Below, piece after piece: positions 35,770 through 43,403 of a stretch of DNA of 43,403 nucleotides; the first letter of the stretch is position 1; the number at the start of each line of letters is the position of its first letter. Source of the DNA: Clostridia bacterium (GTDB lineage Bacteria; Bacillota; Clostridia; Oscillospirales; Acutalibacteraceae); contig JAFRLW010000013.1 in assembly GCA_017431035.1 (NCBI GenBank), positions 1 through 43,403 on the forward strand, written 5' to 3'. Below the pieces are notes generated by a model that worked only from the letters and a program-made list of their open reading frames with translations, was not told the DNA's origin and did no database searches. A program made the position numbers and the translations under genes.

Positions 35770-36820
35770 GATTTCAAAAATTGACTTAAAATCTCTTTAT
35801 ATAGAAGAGATAGAGGAACTATTAAAGCAAGAAAACGCACCTAAGTTCCGTGCAAAACAAGTATATAAGTGGCTACAAAGCGGTATAACTGATTTTGACG
35901 AAATGACCAACATACCGAAAGATATGCGAAACTATCTGCGCAGTGTAGGTTATCTTGCCGATACTAAAATAGAAAGAAAACTTGTATCATCAATAGACGG
36001 AACAATAAAGTATCTTTATAAACTTAATGACGGCGAATACATCGAATCGGTTGTTATGAAGTATGAACACGGAATAACCGTTTGTGTTTCGACTGAGGTC
36101 GGTTGCCCTATGGGGTGTAAGTTTTGCGCCTCGGGTCTTGACGGAAAGGTGAGAGACCTCACCGCTTCCGAAATACTTTCCCAAATTACAACCGCAAACC
36201 GAGATAATAATATCAGGATATCAAACGTTGTTATGATGGGTATCGGAGAGCCGCTTGATAATTTCGATAATACTATAAGGTTTTTGAAACTTGTAAGTGA
36301 GAAAGACGGGCTTAATATCGGACTACGTCATATTTCGCTTTCTACTTCCGGCCTTGTAAACCGTATAAACGAGTTATCAAGGTACAATTTGCCTATAACC
36401 CTTTCAATTTCCCTGCACAGTCCCTTTGATAAAACCAGAAGCGAAATAATGCCGGTAAATAAAAAATGGAATATAGCGTCACTAATGACGGCTTGTAGAG
36501 ATTATCAAAAGGTGACAGGCAGAAGAATATCTTTTGAATATGCACTGATAGACGGTGTGAACGACAGCGAAGAATATGCCGAAGAGATATACAAAATCAC
36601 AAGAGGTATAATGTGTCACATAAATCTTATTCCTGTTAACCCCGTTAAAGAAAATGATTACAAAAAACCTAATAAGGATAAAATATTCAGATTTCAAAAA
36701 CTTTTGACTAGAAGAGGCTTAAATGCAACCATAAGAAGAACGCTCGGCGCCGATATCAATGCGTCCTGTGGTCAGTTGCGTCAAAAGAAGGAGGAAGAAA
36801 ATATTGAGAATATACAGTAA
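35762..36820 (+). CDS. rlmN: Dual-specificity 23S rRNA/tRNA adenine C2 methyltransferase RlmN
   Basis: This radical-SAM enzyme methylates A2503 of 23S rRNA and A37 of some tRNAs. The N-terminal domain has FRAKQVYKWLQSGI. The iron-sulfur motif is C-x3-C-x2-C in EVGCPMGCKFCASG, and NVVMMGIGEPLDN follows. The methylated Cys is in the C-terminal INASCGQLR. The start is set at GTG 35762, overlapping the rsmB stop, because later in-frame codons before KIDLKSLY are not standard starts; the Shine-Dalgarno signal is weak. It overlaps the phosphatase gene by 17 bases. Confidence 0.95.
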   Translation: MNRISKIDLKSLYIEEIEELLKQENAPKFRAKQVYKWLQSGITDFDEMTNIPKDMRNYLRSVGYLADTKIERKLVSSIDGTIKYLYKLNDGEYIESVVMKYEHGITVCVSTEVGCPMGCKFCASGLDGKVRDLTASEILSQITTANRDNNIRISNVVMMGIGEPLDNFDNTIRFLKLVSEKDGLNIGLRHISLSTSGLVNRINELSRYNLPITLSISLHSPFDKTRSEIMPVNKKWNIASLMTACRDYQKVTGRRISFEYALIDGVNDSEEYAEEIYKITRGIMCHINLIPVNPVKENDYKKPNKDKIFRFQKLLTRRGLNATIRRTLGADINASCGQLRQKKEEENIENIQ

Positions 36821-37547
36821 AACAGATATAGGAAAGTCAAGAAACGATAATCAGGACGCCTATTTTGCCGAAATGCTCTCCGATAATACCGCTTTTGCCG
36901 TTGTATGTGACGGAATGGGCGGTGCAAACGGAGGAAATATTGCGAGCAAACGTGCGGTTGAGATTATAAGAAACTATATTCAAAAATCTTTTCGTGATAA
37001 TTTGCTTGAAAAGGATATAACAAGGCTTTTACAAAACGCCGTTTTATCCGCTAATATAGAACTTTTTCGTATGTCTAACGAAAAAGAAGAACTGCACGGA
37101 ATGGGCACAACGGTTGTTTTGATGTTGATGTTTAATAATAGAGCATATATATGCCACGTCGGTGATAGCAGAGCCTATCTGATAAACAGCGATATTAAAA
37201 TAATCACCCGTGACCATTCGGTTGTTCAGTCGCTGATAGATAGCGGAAAAATCTCCGTAGAAGAGGCGCTAACTCACCCGAAAAGGAATATAATCACAAG
37301 AGCACTCGGCGTTGAGGAAAACGTGATTTCCGATATTGATATTGTCGACCTTAATAAAGGCGATTTTATTCTTCTTTGTACCGACGGACTATCAAGTTCG
37401 GTTTCAGAAGAGTTTATAAAAGAAACGGTAAATGAAGAAAATACGGATAAAGATTTAGCGCAGTTGCTTGTTGATAAAGCAAACGATAACGGCGGAAACG
37501 ATAATATTACAGCCGTTATAGTTTATGATGACAAGAGGGGAGAATAA
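36804..37547 (+). CDS. prpC: PP2C-type Ser/Thr protein phosphatase (PrpC/Stp)
   Basis: Reverses phosphorylation by the neighbouring PASTA kinase. The protein is about 247 residues. Metal-site motifs are present: GKSRNDNQDAYF, VVCDGMGGANGG, MGTTVVLML, HVGDSRAYLI, LLCTDGLSSSV and GGNDNITAVIV. The frame opens upstream, but AAGGAGGAAG sets TTG 36804 as the start, which gives the normal RIYSKTDIG opening. The stop is two bases before the kinase start. Confidence 0.95.
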   Translation: MRIYSKTDIGKSRNDNQDAYFAEMLSDNTAFAVVCDGMGGANGGNIASKRAVEIIRNYIQKSFRDNLLEKDITRLLQNAVLSANIELFRMSNEKEELHGMGTTVVLMLMFNNRAYICHVGDSRAYLINSDIKIITRDHSVVQSLIDSGKISVEEALTHPKRNIITRALGVEENVISDIDIVDLNKGDFILLCTDGLSSSVSEEFIKETVNEENTDKDLAQLLVDKANDNGGNDNITAVIVYDDKRGE

Positions 37548-37549
37548 TT

Positions 37550-39466
37550 ATGGATAAATATATTGGAAAACGTCTTGACGGAAGATATGAAATAGAGGAG
37601 ATAATCGGCGTAGGCGGTATGGCTGTTGTTTATAAAGCCTATGATAATGTAGAAGATAAAACCGTAGCCATTAAAATACTTAAAGATGAGTTCACCACAA
37701 ACGAAGAGTTTATCCGCCGTTTTAAGAACGAGTCTAAAGCCATAGCAATTCTTTCACATCCTAATATAGTAAAGGTTTATGACGTTAGTTTCGGCGACCT
37801 TATTCAGTATATCGTTATGGAATATATTGACGGTATAACGCTTAAAGAGTACATCGAGCGTCAGGGTAGTTTGCGCTGGAAAGATGCGGTGTATTTTACA
37901 ATACAAATACTAAAAGCATTGCAACATGCTCACGATAAAGGTATAGTCCATAGAGATGTTAAACCGCAAAATATTATGGTGCTTAATGACGACACCATAA
38001 AGGTTACCGACTTCGGTATAGCGAGATTTGCAAGAAGTAATCAGCGCACTATGACCGAAAAGGCGATAGGCTCTGTTCACTATATCAGTCCCGAACAGGC
38101 TCGTGGTGAAAAGACCGATGAAAAAGCCGATATATATTCGGTAGGCGTTATGCTTTATGAAATGCTCACCGGTCAACTCCCCTTTGAAGCGGATAGCGCC
38201 GTTTCCGTTGCTATTATGCAACTTCAAAAAGACCCTAAACTTCCGACCGAGATAAACAGTTCTATTCCGCTCGGACTTGAACAAATAACTCTTAAAGCAA
38301 TGCAAAAAAATGTTGACCGCAGATACCAGGCGGCCAGTGAAATGCTTTGCGATCTTGAGGACTTCAAAAAAGATCCGGCTTTGACCTTTGATAACTATTA
38401 TTTTGTTGACAATGAGCCGACAAAATACGTTGAAACTCCAAACGAGCCGGTGCCTGTTTTACCGTCAAACGAAAAGGACGAGAAAAAGAATAATATGATA
38501 CCTATTCTTGCAGGTATTGCTTCGGCGCTTGTAGTTGCGCTAATCATCCTCGGCGTTATATTTATACCGGGACTGTTCAAAGGAACGGGGAAAGAAATAG
38601 AATGCCCCGATTTTGTAGGTATGACTAAAACCGAAGTTCAGGATAGTGAAGAGGCAAAACAGTTCACTATCAGTTGGGAATATGTTTCAAGTGATAAATA
38701 TGATACGGGAACAGTTTGCGAACAGTCACAACCCAAGGGCAAAAAGGTTAAAACCGGCGCAAAAATCATACTTTATGTCAGTCTTGGTCAGTCAACCGTA
38801 AAAGTTCCCGATGTATATAACAAAAGCGAGTCTTACGCCGTTTCCGAACTAAAATCAAAGGGACTTACCGCCGTTGTCAAAGAAATGGCGAGCGATACCG
38901 TTGATAAAGGTCTTGTTGTAAAAACCGAGCCTGAACGTACTACCGTTGTTCCGGAAAACAGTGAAATCATTGTTTACATCAGCAAGGGTAAAGAAACTAA
39001 AATGGTTTCGGTGCCGAACATAGTCGGTATATCAAAAGAGCAGGCTGAAAGCGATCTTAAAAAGGTCGGCTTAATCCCTGTTTTCCAAACAAGGAATCTT
39101 ACTAAAAATGATAAATATTTTGATGCGGGGTATGTTATATCCCAGTCGCCTACACACTCAAATGAAAAGGTTGCGGAGGGCACTACCGTTAACGTTTATG
39201 TAAGCACCGGCAGTTATCAGTATGAAGTAACCGTTACCGGACTATCTGAGGAGTATGACGGTAAAGATATCGGAACTCTATCGATTATCAGCGGCGGAAC
39301 TTATATTCAAAGCGTTAAGGTTAATCTAAAAGAACTCACCGGCAACAGATATACTTTCTCGTTTGAGAGTAAAAAGTCTTCTCTTAATGTAAAGGTTGAT
39401 TTTGAGGGTCACACCCTTAAAAATGAAACAATAACTCCCGACACCACAACAATAAATTGTCAGTAA
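37550..39466 (+). CDS. prkC: PASTA-domain Ser/Thr protein kinase (PrkC/PknB type)
   Basis: This 638-residue membrane kinase senses peptidoglycan fragments. The cytoplasmic kinase domain (about 12-275) has GVGGMAVVYKA, K42, HRDVKPQN (D136) and DFG (154-156). One membrane helix spans about 315-337. Outside are three PASTA repeats (about 350-415, 416-485, 487-557), each ending in a ...YVS-G or YISKG pattern. An additional beta-rich domain of about 80 residues follows to the end (YQYEVTVTGLSEEYDG onward), which B. subtilis PrkC also has in a different form. It is coupled with prpC upstream and rsgA downstream (TAATG). Confidence 0.96.
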   Translation: MDKYIGKRLDGRYEIEEIIGVGGMAVVYKAYDNVEDKTVAIKILKDEFTTNEEFIRRFKNESKAIAILSHPNIVKVYDVSFGDLIQYIVMEYIDGITLKEYIERQGSLRWKDAVYFTIQILKALQHAHDKGIVHRDVKPQNIMVLNDDTIKVTDFGIARFARSNQRTMTEKAIGSVHYISPEQARGEKTDEKADIYSVGVMLYEMLTGQLPFEADSAVSVAIMQLQKDPKLPTEINSSIPLGLEQITLKAMQKNVDRRYQAASEMLCDLEDFKKDPALTFDNYYFVDNEPTKYVETPNEPVPVLPSNEKDEKKNNMIPILAGIASALVVALIILGVIFIPGLFKGTGKEIECPDFVGMTKTEVQDSEEAKQFTISWEYVSSDKYDTGTVCEQSQPKGKKVKTGAKIILYVSLGQSTVKVPDVYNKSESYAVSELKSKGLTAVVKEMASDTVDKGLVVKTEPERTTVVPENSEIIVYISKGKETKMVSVPNIVGISKEQAESDLKKVGLIPVFQTRNLTKNDKYFDAGYVISQSPTHSNEKVAEGTTVNVYVSTGSYQYEVTVTGLSEEYDGKDIGTLSIISGGTYIQSVKVNLKELTGNRYTFSFESKKSSLNVKVDFEGHTLKNETITPDTTTINCQ

Positions 39467-40335
39467 TGGAAGGTTTGATAATTAAAGCGATATCTTCGTT
39501 TTACTATGTTTCAAGTGAAGATACCGTATATGAGTGTAAGGCAAGAGGGGTATTCAGAAACAACAATATATCTCCCGTTGTCGGCGATAGGGTGGTTTTT
39601 TCACCGATTAGTGATGATAAGGGCGTTATAGAAGAGGTGAAGACGAGAAAAAATCTTCTAAAACGCCCGACAGTCGCTAATATAGATAAACTGATTATTG
39701 TTTCTTCGCCCAAAACACCGGCACCCGATACATTAATGATAGATAGGCTTATAGCCCTTGCCGTAAAATATGATATAACACCTGTTATCGTATTTAATAA
39801 ATGCGATATGGGTGATATGAAAGAGTTTGCCGATATTTATAAATCAGTCGGGTTTGATACCTTTGTCGTTTCGGCAAAAGAGGGAACGGGCGTATCATTG
39901 CTTAAAGCCTCTCTTAAAGGGTTTGTCTGCGCTTTTGCGGGTAATTCCGGCGTGGGCAAATCAAGTCTTATAAACAAAATGTTCGGCAGTATAAACGCTA
40001 AAGTGGGAGATGTAAGTCTTAAACTCGGTCGTGGAAAACATACCACAAGACATACTGAACTTTTTAAGATAGACGATTTTTATATCGTCGATACTCCGGG
40101 ATTTGCGGCTTTTCGTTTTTCAGATGAGTTTTCCGTACCCCTTTCACTTTGTCAATGCTATCCTGATTTCAAGGATTATATAAACACTTGCAGATTTTCT
40201 ACCTGTTCTCATACTTGTGAGCCGTTTTGTTCACTTATTGATGCCGTTCAAAACGGAAAGGTGAATAAAAACAGGTATGATAATTATATCGTCCTTTATA
40301 ATGAGATAAAAGAGAGCCATAAAGGTGAAAGATAA
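39466..40335 (+). CDS. rsgA: Ribosome small-subunit GTPase RsgA
   Basis: This circularly permuted GTPase acts in late 30S assembly. About 289 residues hold an OB-fold (residues to about 65) and G4 VFNKCDMGD ahead of G1 AGNSGVGKSSLINK and G3 VDTPGF. The C-terminal zinc motif is CRFSTCSHTCEPFC. An in-frame TTG lies at 39457; ATG 39466 is preferred because it forms TAATG with the kinase stop. The PASTA kinase-rsgA pair is conserved in Firmicutes. The usual next gene, rpe, is missing here. Confidence 0.95.
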   Translation: MEGLIIKAISSFYYVSSEDTVYECKARGVFRNNNISPVVGDRVVFSPISDDKGVIEEVKTRKNLLKRPTVANIDKLIIVSSPKTPAPDTLMIDRLIALAVKYDITPVIVFNKCDMGDMKEFADIYKSVGFDTFVVSAKEGTGVSLLKASLKGFVCAFAGNSGVGKSSLINKMFGSINAKVGDVSLKLGRGKHTTRHTELFKIDDFYIVDTPGFAAFRFSDEFSVPLSLCQCYPDFKDYINTCRFSTCSHTCEPFCSLIDAVQNGKVNKNRYDNYIVLYNEIKESHKGER

Positions 40336-41791
40336 ACTATCAAAAATCAGAGTTAAAAGACCTGCCGTGCTATGTATAGTACTTGTTATTGCTCTGTCGT
40401 ATATTTCTAACTATATCGGTTTGTTGACTGCGGTGCTCCTTGCCGCAAATGTTGTTGCGGTTATACTTCTTTGCGCTTTCAAGAAGTATAAAATGATGAT
40501 AGTTTTTCTAATTGTAACTGCAGTTTCGCTAAATCTTTTCTTTACATATAGGGAATTAGGTTCAGTACGCAGTAAAAGCGGCAAAACCGTTTTCGGCAAT
40601 TTTACCGTTGTTGAAGATAGCGCAGCCTCTCAAGGTTATTCCTCTTTCAGAATAAAAGCCGATAAAGGCGAACTGCCAAAAGGTACCGTTTTAGAGCCTT
40701 TTTATTATGGTGATAAAACCCTCAAATCCGGAGATAGAATTAACGCCTACGTTACGATTGAAAACATACCCGTTGAAAAACGCAAAATCTATTATAGTGA
40801 TGATGTTTACGTATATTCAACCGTAGAAAAGATAAGCGTGTTAAAAGATAGGGATAATTTTTATTATCTTGTAGGTGTTATCAGAAGACATATCAAAAAC
40901 GCATATCTAAAATACTGTTCAAAAGAGGGCGCCGGTCTTCTTATCGCTATTACGCTTGGCGATAAATCATATTTATCGGGAACCCTTTCAGATGCAATAA
41001 GAAACGTAGGAGCAAGTCATATGGTTGCTGTCTCGGGCTTCCATTTGGCGATTATTATCGGCAACCTGTTTTACATAATAGACTATATTTTCAAAAATAA
41101 GTATTTTCGTTTTATTGCTTCTATATTGTCGGTCGTTTTATTTGCCGGTATATGCGGATTTACAAAATCGGTTCTCAGAGCCGGAAGTATGTTTATAGTA
41201 TCTTCCGCAGCGCCGCTTTTTGATAGAGAGCCGGACAGTTTGTCGTCCCTTTCGTTATCGGTAGTGGCGGTCTTTCTTGTTTCTCCGTTTTCTATTTTCA
41301 GCATAGGGTTTAATTTGTCGGTTATAGCCACTTTTGCCATAATTTATATTTCGCCCTATTTCATAAATGCGATAAAACGTATGCCGGTATTAAGTTATAA
41401 GTTTATATTCCCGATAGTTTCTCTTGCCGTCAATAGTTTCTTTGCGGCGCTGTTTACTATGCCTGCAATTATAAAGGTGTTTTCTAAAGTATCGGTTTTA
41501 AGCATATTCACAAACCTGTTTCTCAACTTTATTGTAACCTTTGCGCTCATTTTTGGCGCGTTGGCGGTTTCTTTATTACCGATATTAAGAGGCGCAACGG
41601 CGTTCCTTTTCTATATAGCCGACTTTTTCTCAAAAGCCATGGTTTTTATAATAAGAGGATTAAACGATTTGCCTTTAGTAACTTTGAAAATGGGAAACAC
41701 CGCATACTATGTTTCTCTGATATTTATAGCCTTTATCACGTTATACGTCTATCATAAAAACAAAAAAATAATGGAAAGGGAGTGGCGCTGA
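40325..41791 (+). CDS. comEC: ComEC/Rec2-type competence membrane channel, short form
   Basis: This 488-residue protein belongs to the DNA-uptake channel family. The N-terminus has three close hydrophobic helices (residues about 12-75), then a beta-rich OB-like part (about 90-170). The Competence domain has GAGLLIAITLGDKSYLSG and the signature VGASHMVAVSGFHLAII, followed by about six helices. The metallo-beta-lactamase domain found at the C-terminus of full-length ComEC (about 750 residues) is absent. The ORF ends with a charged tail directly on the holA start, so there is no room for it. GTG 40325 overlaps the rsgA end. Whether DNA uptake still works is unknown. Confidence 0.88.
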   Translation: MKDKLSKIRVKRPAVLCIVLVIALSYISNYIGLLTAVLLAANVVAVILLCAFKKYKMMIVFLIVTAVSLNLFFTYRELGSVRSKSGKTVFGNFTVVEDSAASQGYSSFRIKADKGELPKGTVLEPFYYGDKTLKSGDRINAYVTIENIPVEKRKIYYSDDVYVYSTVEKISVLKDRDNFYYLVGVIRRHIKNAYLKYCSKEGAGLLIAITLGDKSYLSGTLSDAIRNVGASHMVAVSGFHLAIIIGNLFYIIDYIFKNKYFRFIASILSVVLFAGICGFTKSVLRAGSMFIVSSAAPLFDREPDSLSSLSLSVVAVFLVSPFSIFSIGFNLSVIATFAIIYISPYFINAIKRMPVLSYKFIFPIVSLAVNSFFAALFTMPAIIKVFSKVSVLSIFTNLFLNFIVTFALIFGALAVSLLPILRGATAFLFYIADFFSKAMVFIIRGLNDLPLVTLKMGNTAYYVSLIFIAFITLYVYHKNKKIMEREWR

Positions 41792-42840
41792 TGGATATAG
41801 TTTATGAAAATCAAATAAAAAATGATATTAAGCGTGGCGCTCTCTCACCCGTATACGTTTTGTTTGGAGAAGACTCATATCTTAAAAAACATTATACCGA
41901 TAAAATAGTAGACGCCGTGTGCAATGGCGACACCGATTTTAATCTTCAAGTCTTTGAACAGTCGGCAAATATGCAAAACGTTTATGAGGCGGTAAATCAG
42001 TTTCCTATGATGTCGGATAAAAGGTGTGTTGTTATAAATGACTACGACTATGAACACGCCGATAAAGACGAACTTGAAAGGCTTTATCAAATACTTGCCG
42101 ATATTCCCTCTACAACGGTTTTGGTTTTGCGCTTTGACTCTGTTCCTTTTGAGCATAAAAAGAATACAAAAGCCAAAAAAATTATAGCAAACGCCGAAAA
42201 ATCAGGCGGCAGGGCGGTTATGCTCGGTCACAGGGAACAGGGCGACCTTGTTTCAATGCTTGTTAGAGGTGCAAAAAAGAGGGGCGCTTCCATTTCGGTT
42301 GATAACGCAAAATATCTCATAAACATCACCGGTGAAGATATCAACAGTTTAACTAACGAGATAGATAAACTTTGTCTTTTTGTTGAGAACGGTGAAATCA
42401 CAAAAGAGAATATTGATTTTGTTTCTTCAAAAACCATTGATGCCTCTGTTTACGATTATGTAAAACAAATAATCGCGCTGAATATTACTGCGGCTTTGGG
42501 TATCCTTGACGATATGTTTTATATGCACGTTGAGCCGATTGCGATTTTATATAGCATATCATCTTGCTATGTCGATATGTATAGACTTTTCGCCTTAAAC
42601 GCTGCGGGCAAAAGCAGGGAGGAACTTATAGAGGATTTTTCCTACGGCAATCGTTCTTTTGTTGTTGGAAATGCGGCATATAATCTTAAAAAGTTTAACC
42701 AAAAGAAACTAAACGATAGCCTTGTTCTTCTGCTTAAAACCGATACCGAACTTAAAAGTATGTCGGGCGGCGAACGTATAATTCTTGAAGAACTAACGGT
42801 AAAACTTGCTCGTATTATCGCTTCGGAGGATAAACTTTGA
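41791..42840 (+). CDS. holA: DNA polymerase III delta subunit
   Basis: The clamp-loader delta subunit opens the sliding clamp. The protein is about 349 residues. The N-terminal AAA+-like domain opens SPVYVLFGEDSYLKKHYTDK, the delta hallmark. The middle has LINITGEDINSLTNEIDKL and the C-terminal collar domain begins near residue 210. The comEC-holA order is widespread. GTG 41782 is in frame, but GGGAG (41778-41782) overlaps it, so ATG 41791 (TGATG with comEC) is the start. Confidence 0.93.
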   Translation: MDIVYENQIKNDIKRGALSPVYVLFGEDSYLKKHYTDKIVDAVCNGDTDFNLQVFEQSANMQNVYEAVNQFPMMSDKRCVVINDYDYEHADKDELERLYQILADIPSTTVLVLRFDSVPFEHKKNTKAKKIIANAEKSGGRAVMLGHREQGDLVSMLVRGAKKRGASISVDNAKYLINITGEDINSLTNEIDKLCLFVENGEITKENIDFVSSKTIDASVYDYVKQIIALNITAALGILDDMFYMHVEPIAILYSISSCYVDMYRLFALNAAGKSREELIEDFSYGNRSFVVGNAAYNLKKFNQKKLNDSLVLLLKTDTELKSMSGGERIILEELTVKLARIIASEDKL

Positions 42841-43403
42841 TTAGAACTGACAGAGTTATTATAGTTGAAGGGAAATATGATAAAATAAAACTCGCAAACA
42901 TTATCGACGGCACAATTATCACAACCAACGGCTTTTCCGTTTTTAAGGATGAAGAGAAAAAACGCCTTATAAAAGATATGGCGAAAAAAAGAGGTATTGT
43001 CGTTGTCACCGATTCCGATAGCGCCGGTATGATGATTAGAAATTATATTAAAAATATTTGTCAAGACGCCGATATAAAAAATGTCTATATTCCGCAGATT
43101 AAAGGCAAAGAAAAAAGAAAAGAAAAAGCAGGGGCGCAAAATCTGCTCGGCGTTGAGGGTGTTTCTGATAGTGTTATAATCTCCGCTTTTCAAAAAGCAG
43201 GATTATCAGTTAGCGATAAAAAAGAGAATAGAGAGCCTATCACCAAAAACTATTTATACACACTCGGTCTATCAGGGCAAAAAAACAGTAAAGAGAAAAG
43301 ACGTTCTCTCGCACATTATCTCGGAATAATCGAGAATACGTCTTCAAGCGTTTTTCTCGATATAATAAATACTTTTTATCCCGCAATATTTTCAAAAAGG
43401 CCG
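42837..43403 (+). CDS. rnmV: TOPRIM-domain protein, ribonuclease M5-like (3' end cut by window)
   Basis: An open frame begins at TTG 42837, seven bases after GGAGG (42825-42829), overlaps the holA stop and runs past the window end (189 codons visible). The TOPRIM motifs are VIIVEGKYDKIKL (catalytic Glu) and VVVTDSDSAG (the Asp-x-Asp pair), followed by KGKEKRKEK, where RNase M5 has its conserved basic stretch. The C-terminal part (TKNYLYTLGLSG) matches the DUF4093 extension of Clostridial members. RNase M5 matures 5S rRNA; Clostridial homologues are assumed to do the same. Confidence 0.85.
   Translation, partial: MIRTDRVIIVEGKYDKIKLANIIDGTIITTNGFSVFKDEEKKRLIKDMAKKRGIVVVTDSDSAGMMIRNYIKNICQDADIKNVYIPQIKGKEKRKEKAGAQNLLGVEGVSDSVIISAFQKAGLSVSDKKENREPITKNYLYTLGLSGQKNSKEKRRSLAHYLGIIENTSSSVFLDIINTFYPAIFSKRP

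Noticed and set aside
1-43403. CRISPR arrays, insertion sequences and rRNA genes
   Set aside because: No regularly spaced direct repeats, transposase motifs or rRNA signature sequences were seen on reading the window.

Overview
The window looks like chromosomal DNA from an anaerobic low-to-moderate G+C Firmicute, most likely an uncultivated member of the Clostridia (Oscillospirales or a related order). The pointers are AddAB rather than RecBCD, RNase J, RemA, a PASTA-domain Ser/Thr kinase with a PP2C partner, LplB/LplC-type sugar permeases with DUF624 (YesL) proteins, frequent TTG/GTG starts with strong GGAGG sites, and gene orders known from Bacillota (rplI-dnaB, tilS-hpt-ftsH, yicC-remA-gmk-rpoZ-priA-def-fmt-rsmB-rlmN-prpC-prkC-rsgA). 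No mobile element, CRISPR array or rRNA was seen.

Layout. 1-50: start of a small membrane-protein gene leaving the window on the minus strand. 133-6848: addB-addA, encoding the double-strand-break repair helicase-nuclease. 6888-7340: XRE-type regulator (minus). 7411-7486: tRNA-Thr(CGT). 7713-19737: an accessory carbohydrate region. On the minus strand it has a triosephosphate-isomerase-like gene and a YjbQ-family gene. Divergent from these is a plus-strand operon of SIS-domain isomerase, L-fucose-isomerase-like protein, FGGY kinase and ribulose-phosphate 3-epimerase. Next come a separately promoted lipoprotein solute-binding gene with two permease genes, two divergent DUF624 membrane proteins and a membrane-anchored protein of unknown function. 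19934-27351: rnj-rplI-dnaB-tilS-hpt-ftsH. 27384-28546: paired half-size ChrA-type transporters (minus). 28714-43403: a long, tightly packed housekeeping run from yicC to rsgA, then a short ComEC, holA and a TOPRIM (RNase M5-like) gene cut by the window end.

How the genes work together. The most interesting part is 7.7-19.7 kb. The set of enzymes (aldose-ketose isomerase, ketose kinase, ketose-phosphate 3-epimerase, sugar-phosphate SIS isomerase, TIM-like isomerase) beside an ABC importer that lacks its own ATPase gene suggests uptake of a glycan or glycoside and conversion of a pentose- or tetrose-type sugar to xylulose 5-phosphate or a similar intermediate. I do not recognise this exact combination (YjbQ + TIM-like + SIS + FucI-like + FGGY + Rpe) as a characterised pathway. 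The substrate cannot be read from the sequence. Several enzymes carry changed or merged active-site features that are listed in the findings.

Regulation visible in the sequence includes good sigma-A-type promoters in front of most units, strong intrinsic terminators between convergent units, hairpins flanking the solute-binding gene, a perfect 12-bp inverted repeat over the DUF624 promoter, and two AATCGGT-core sites that could be LacI-family operators. No matching sugar regulator is encoded here.
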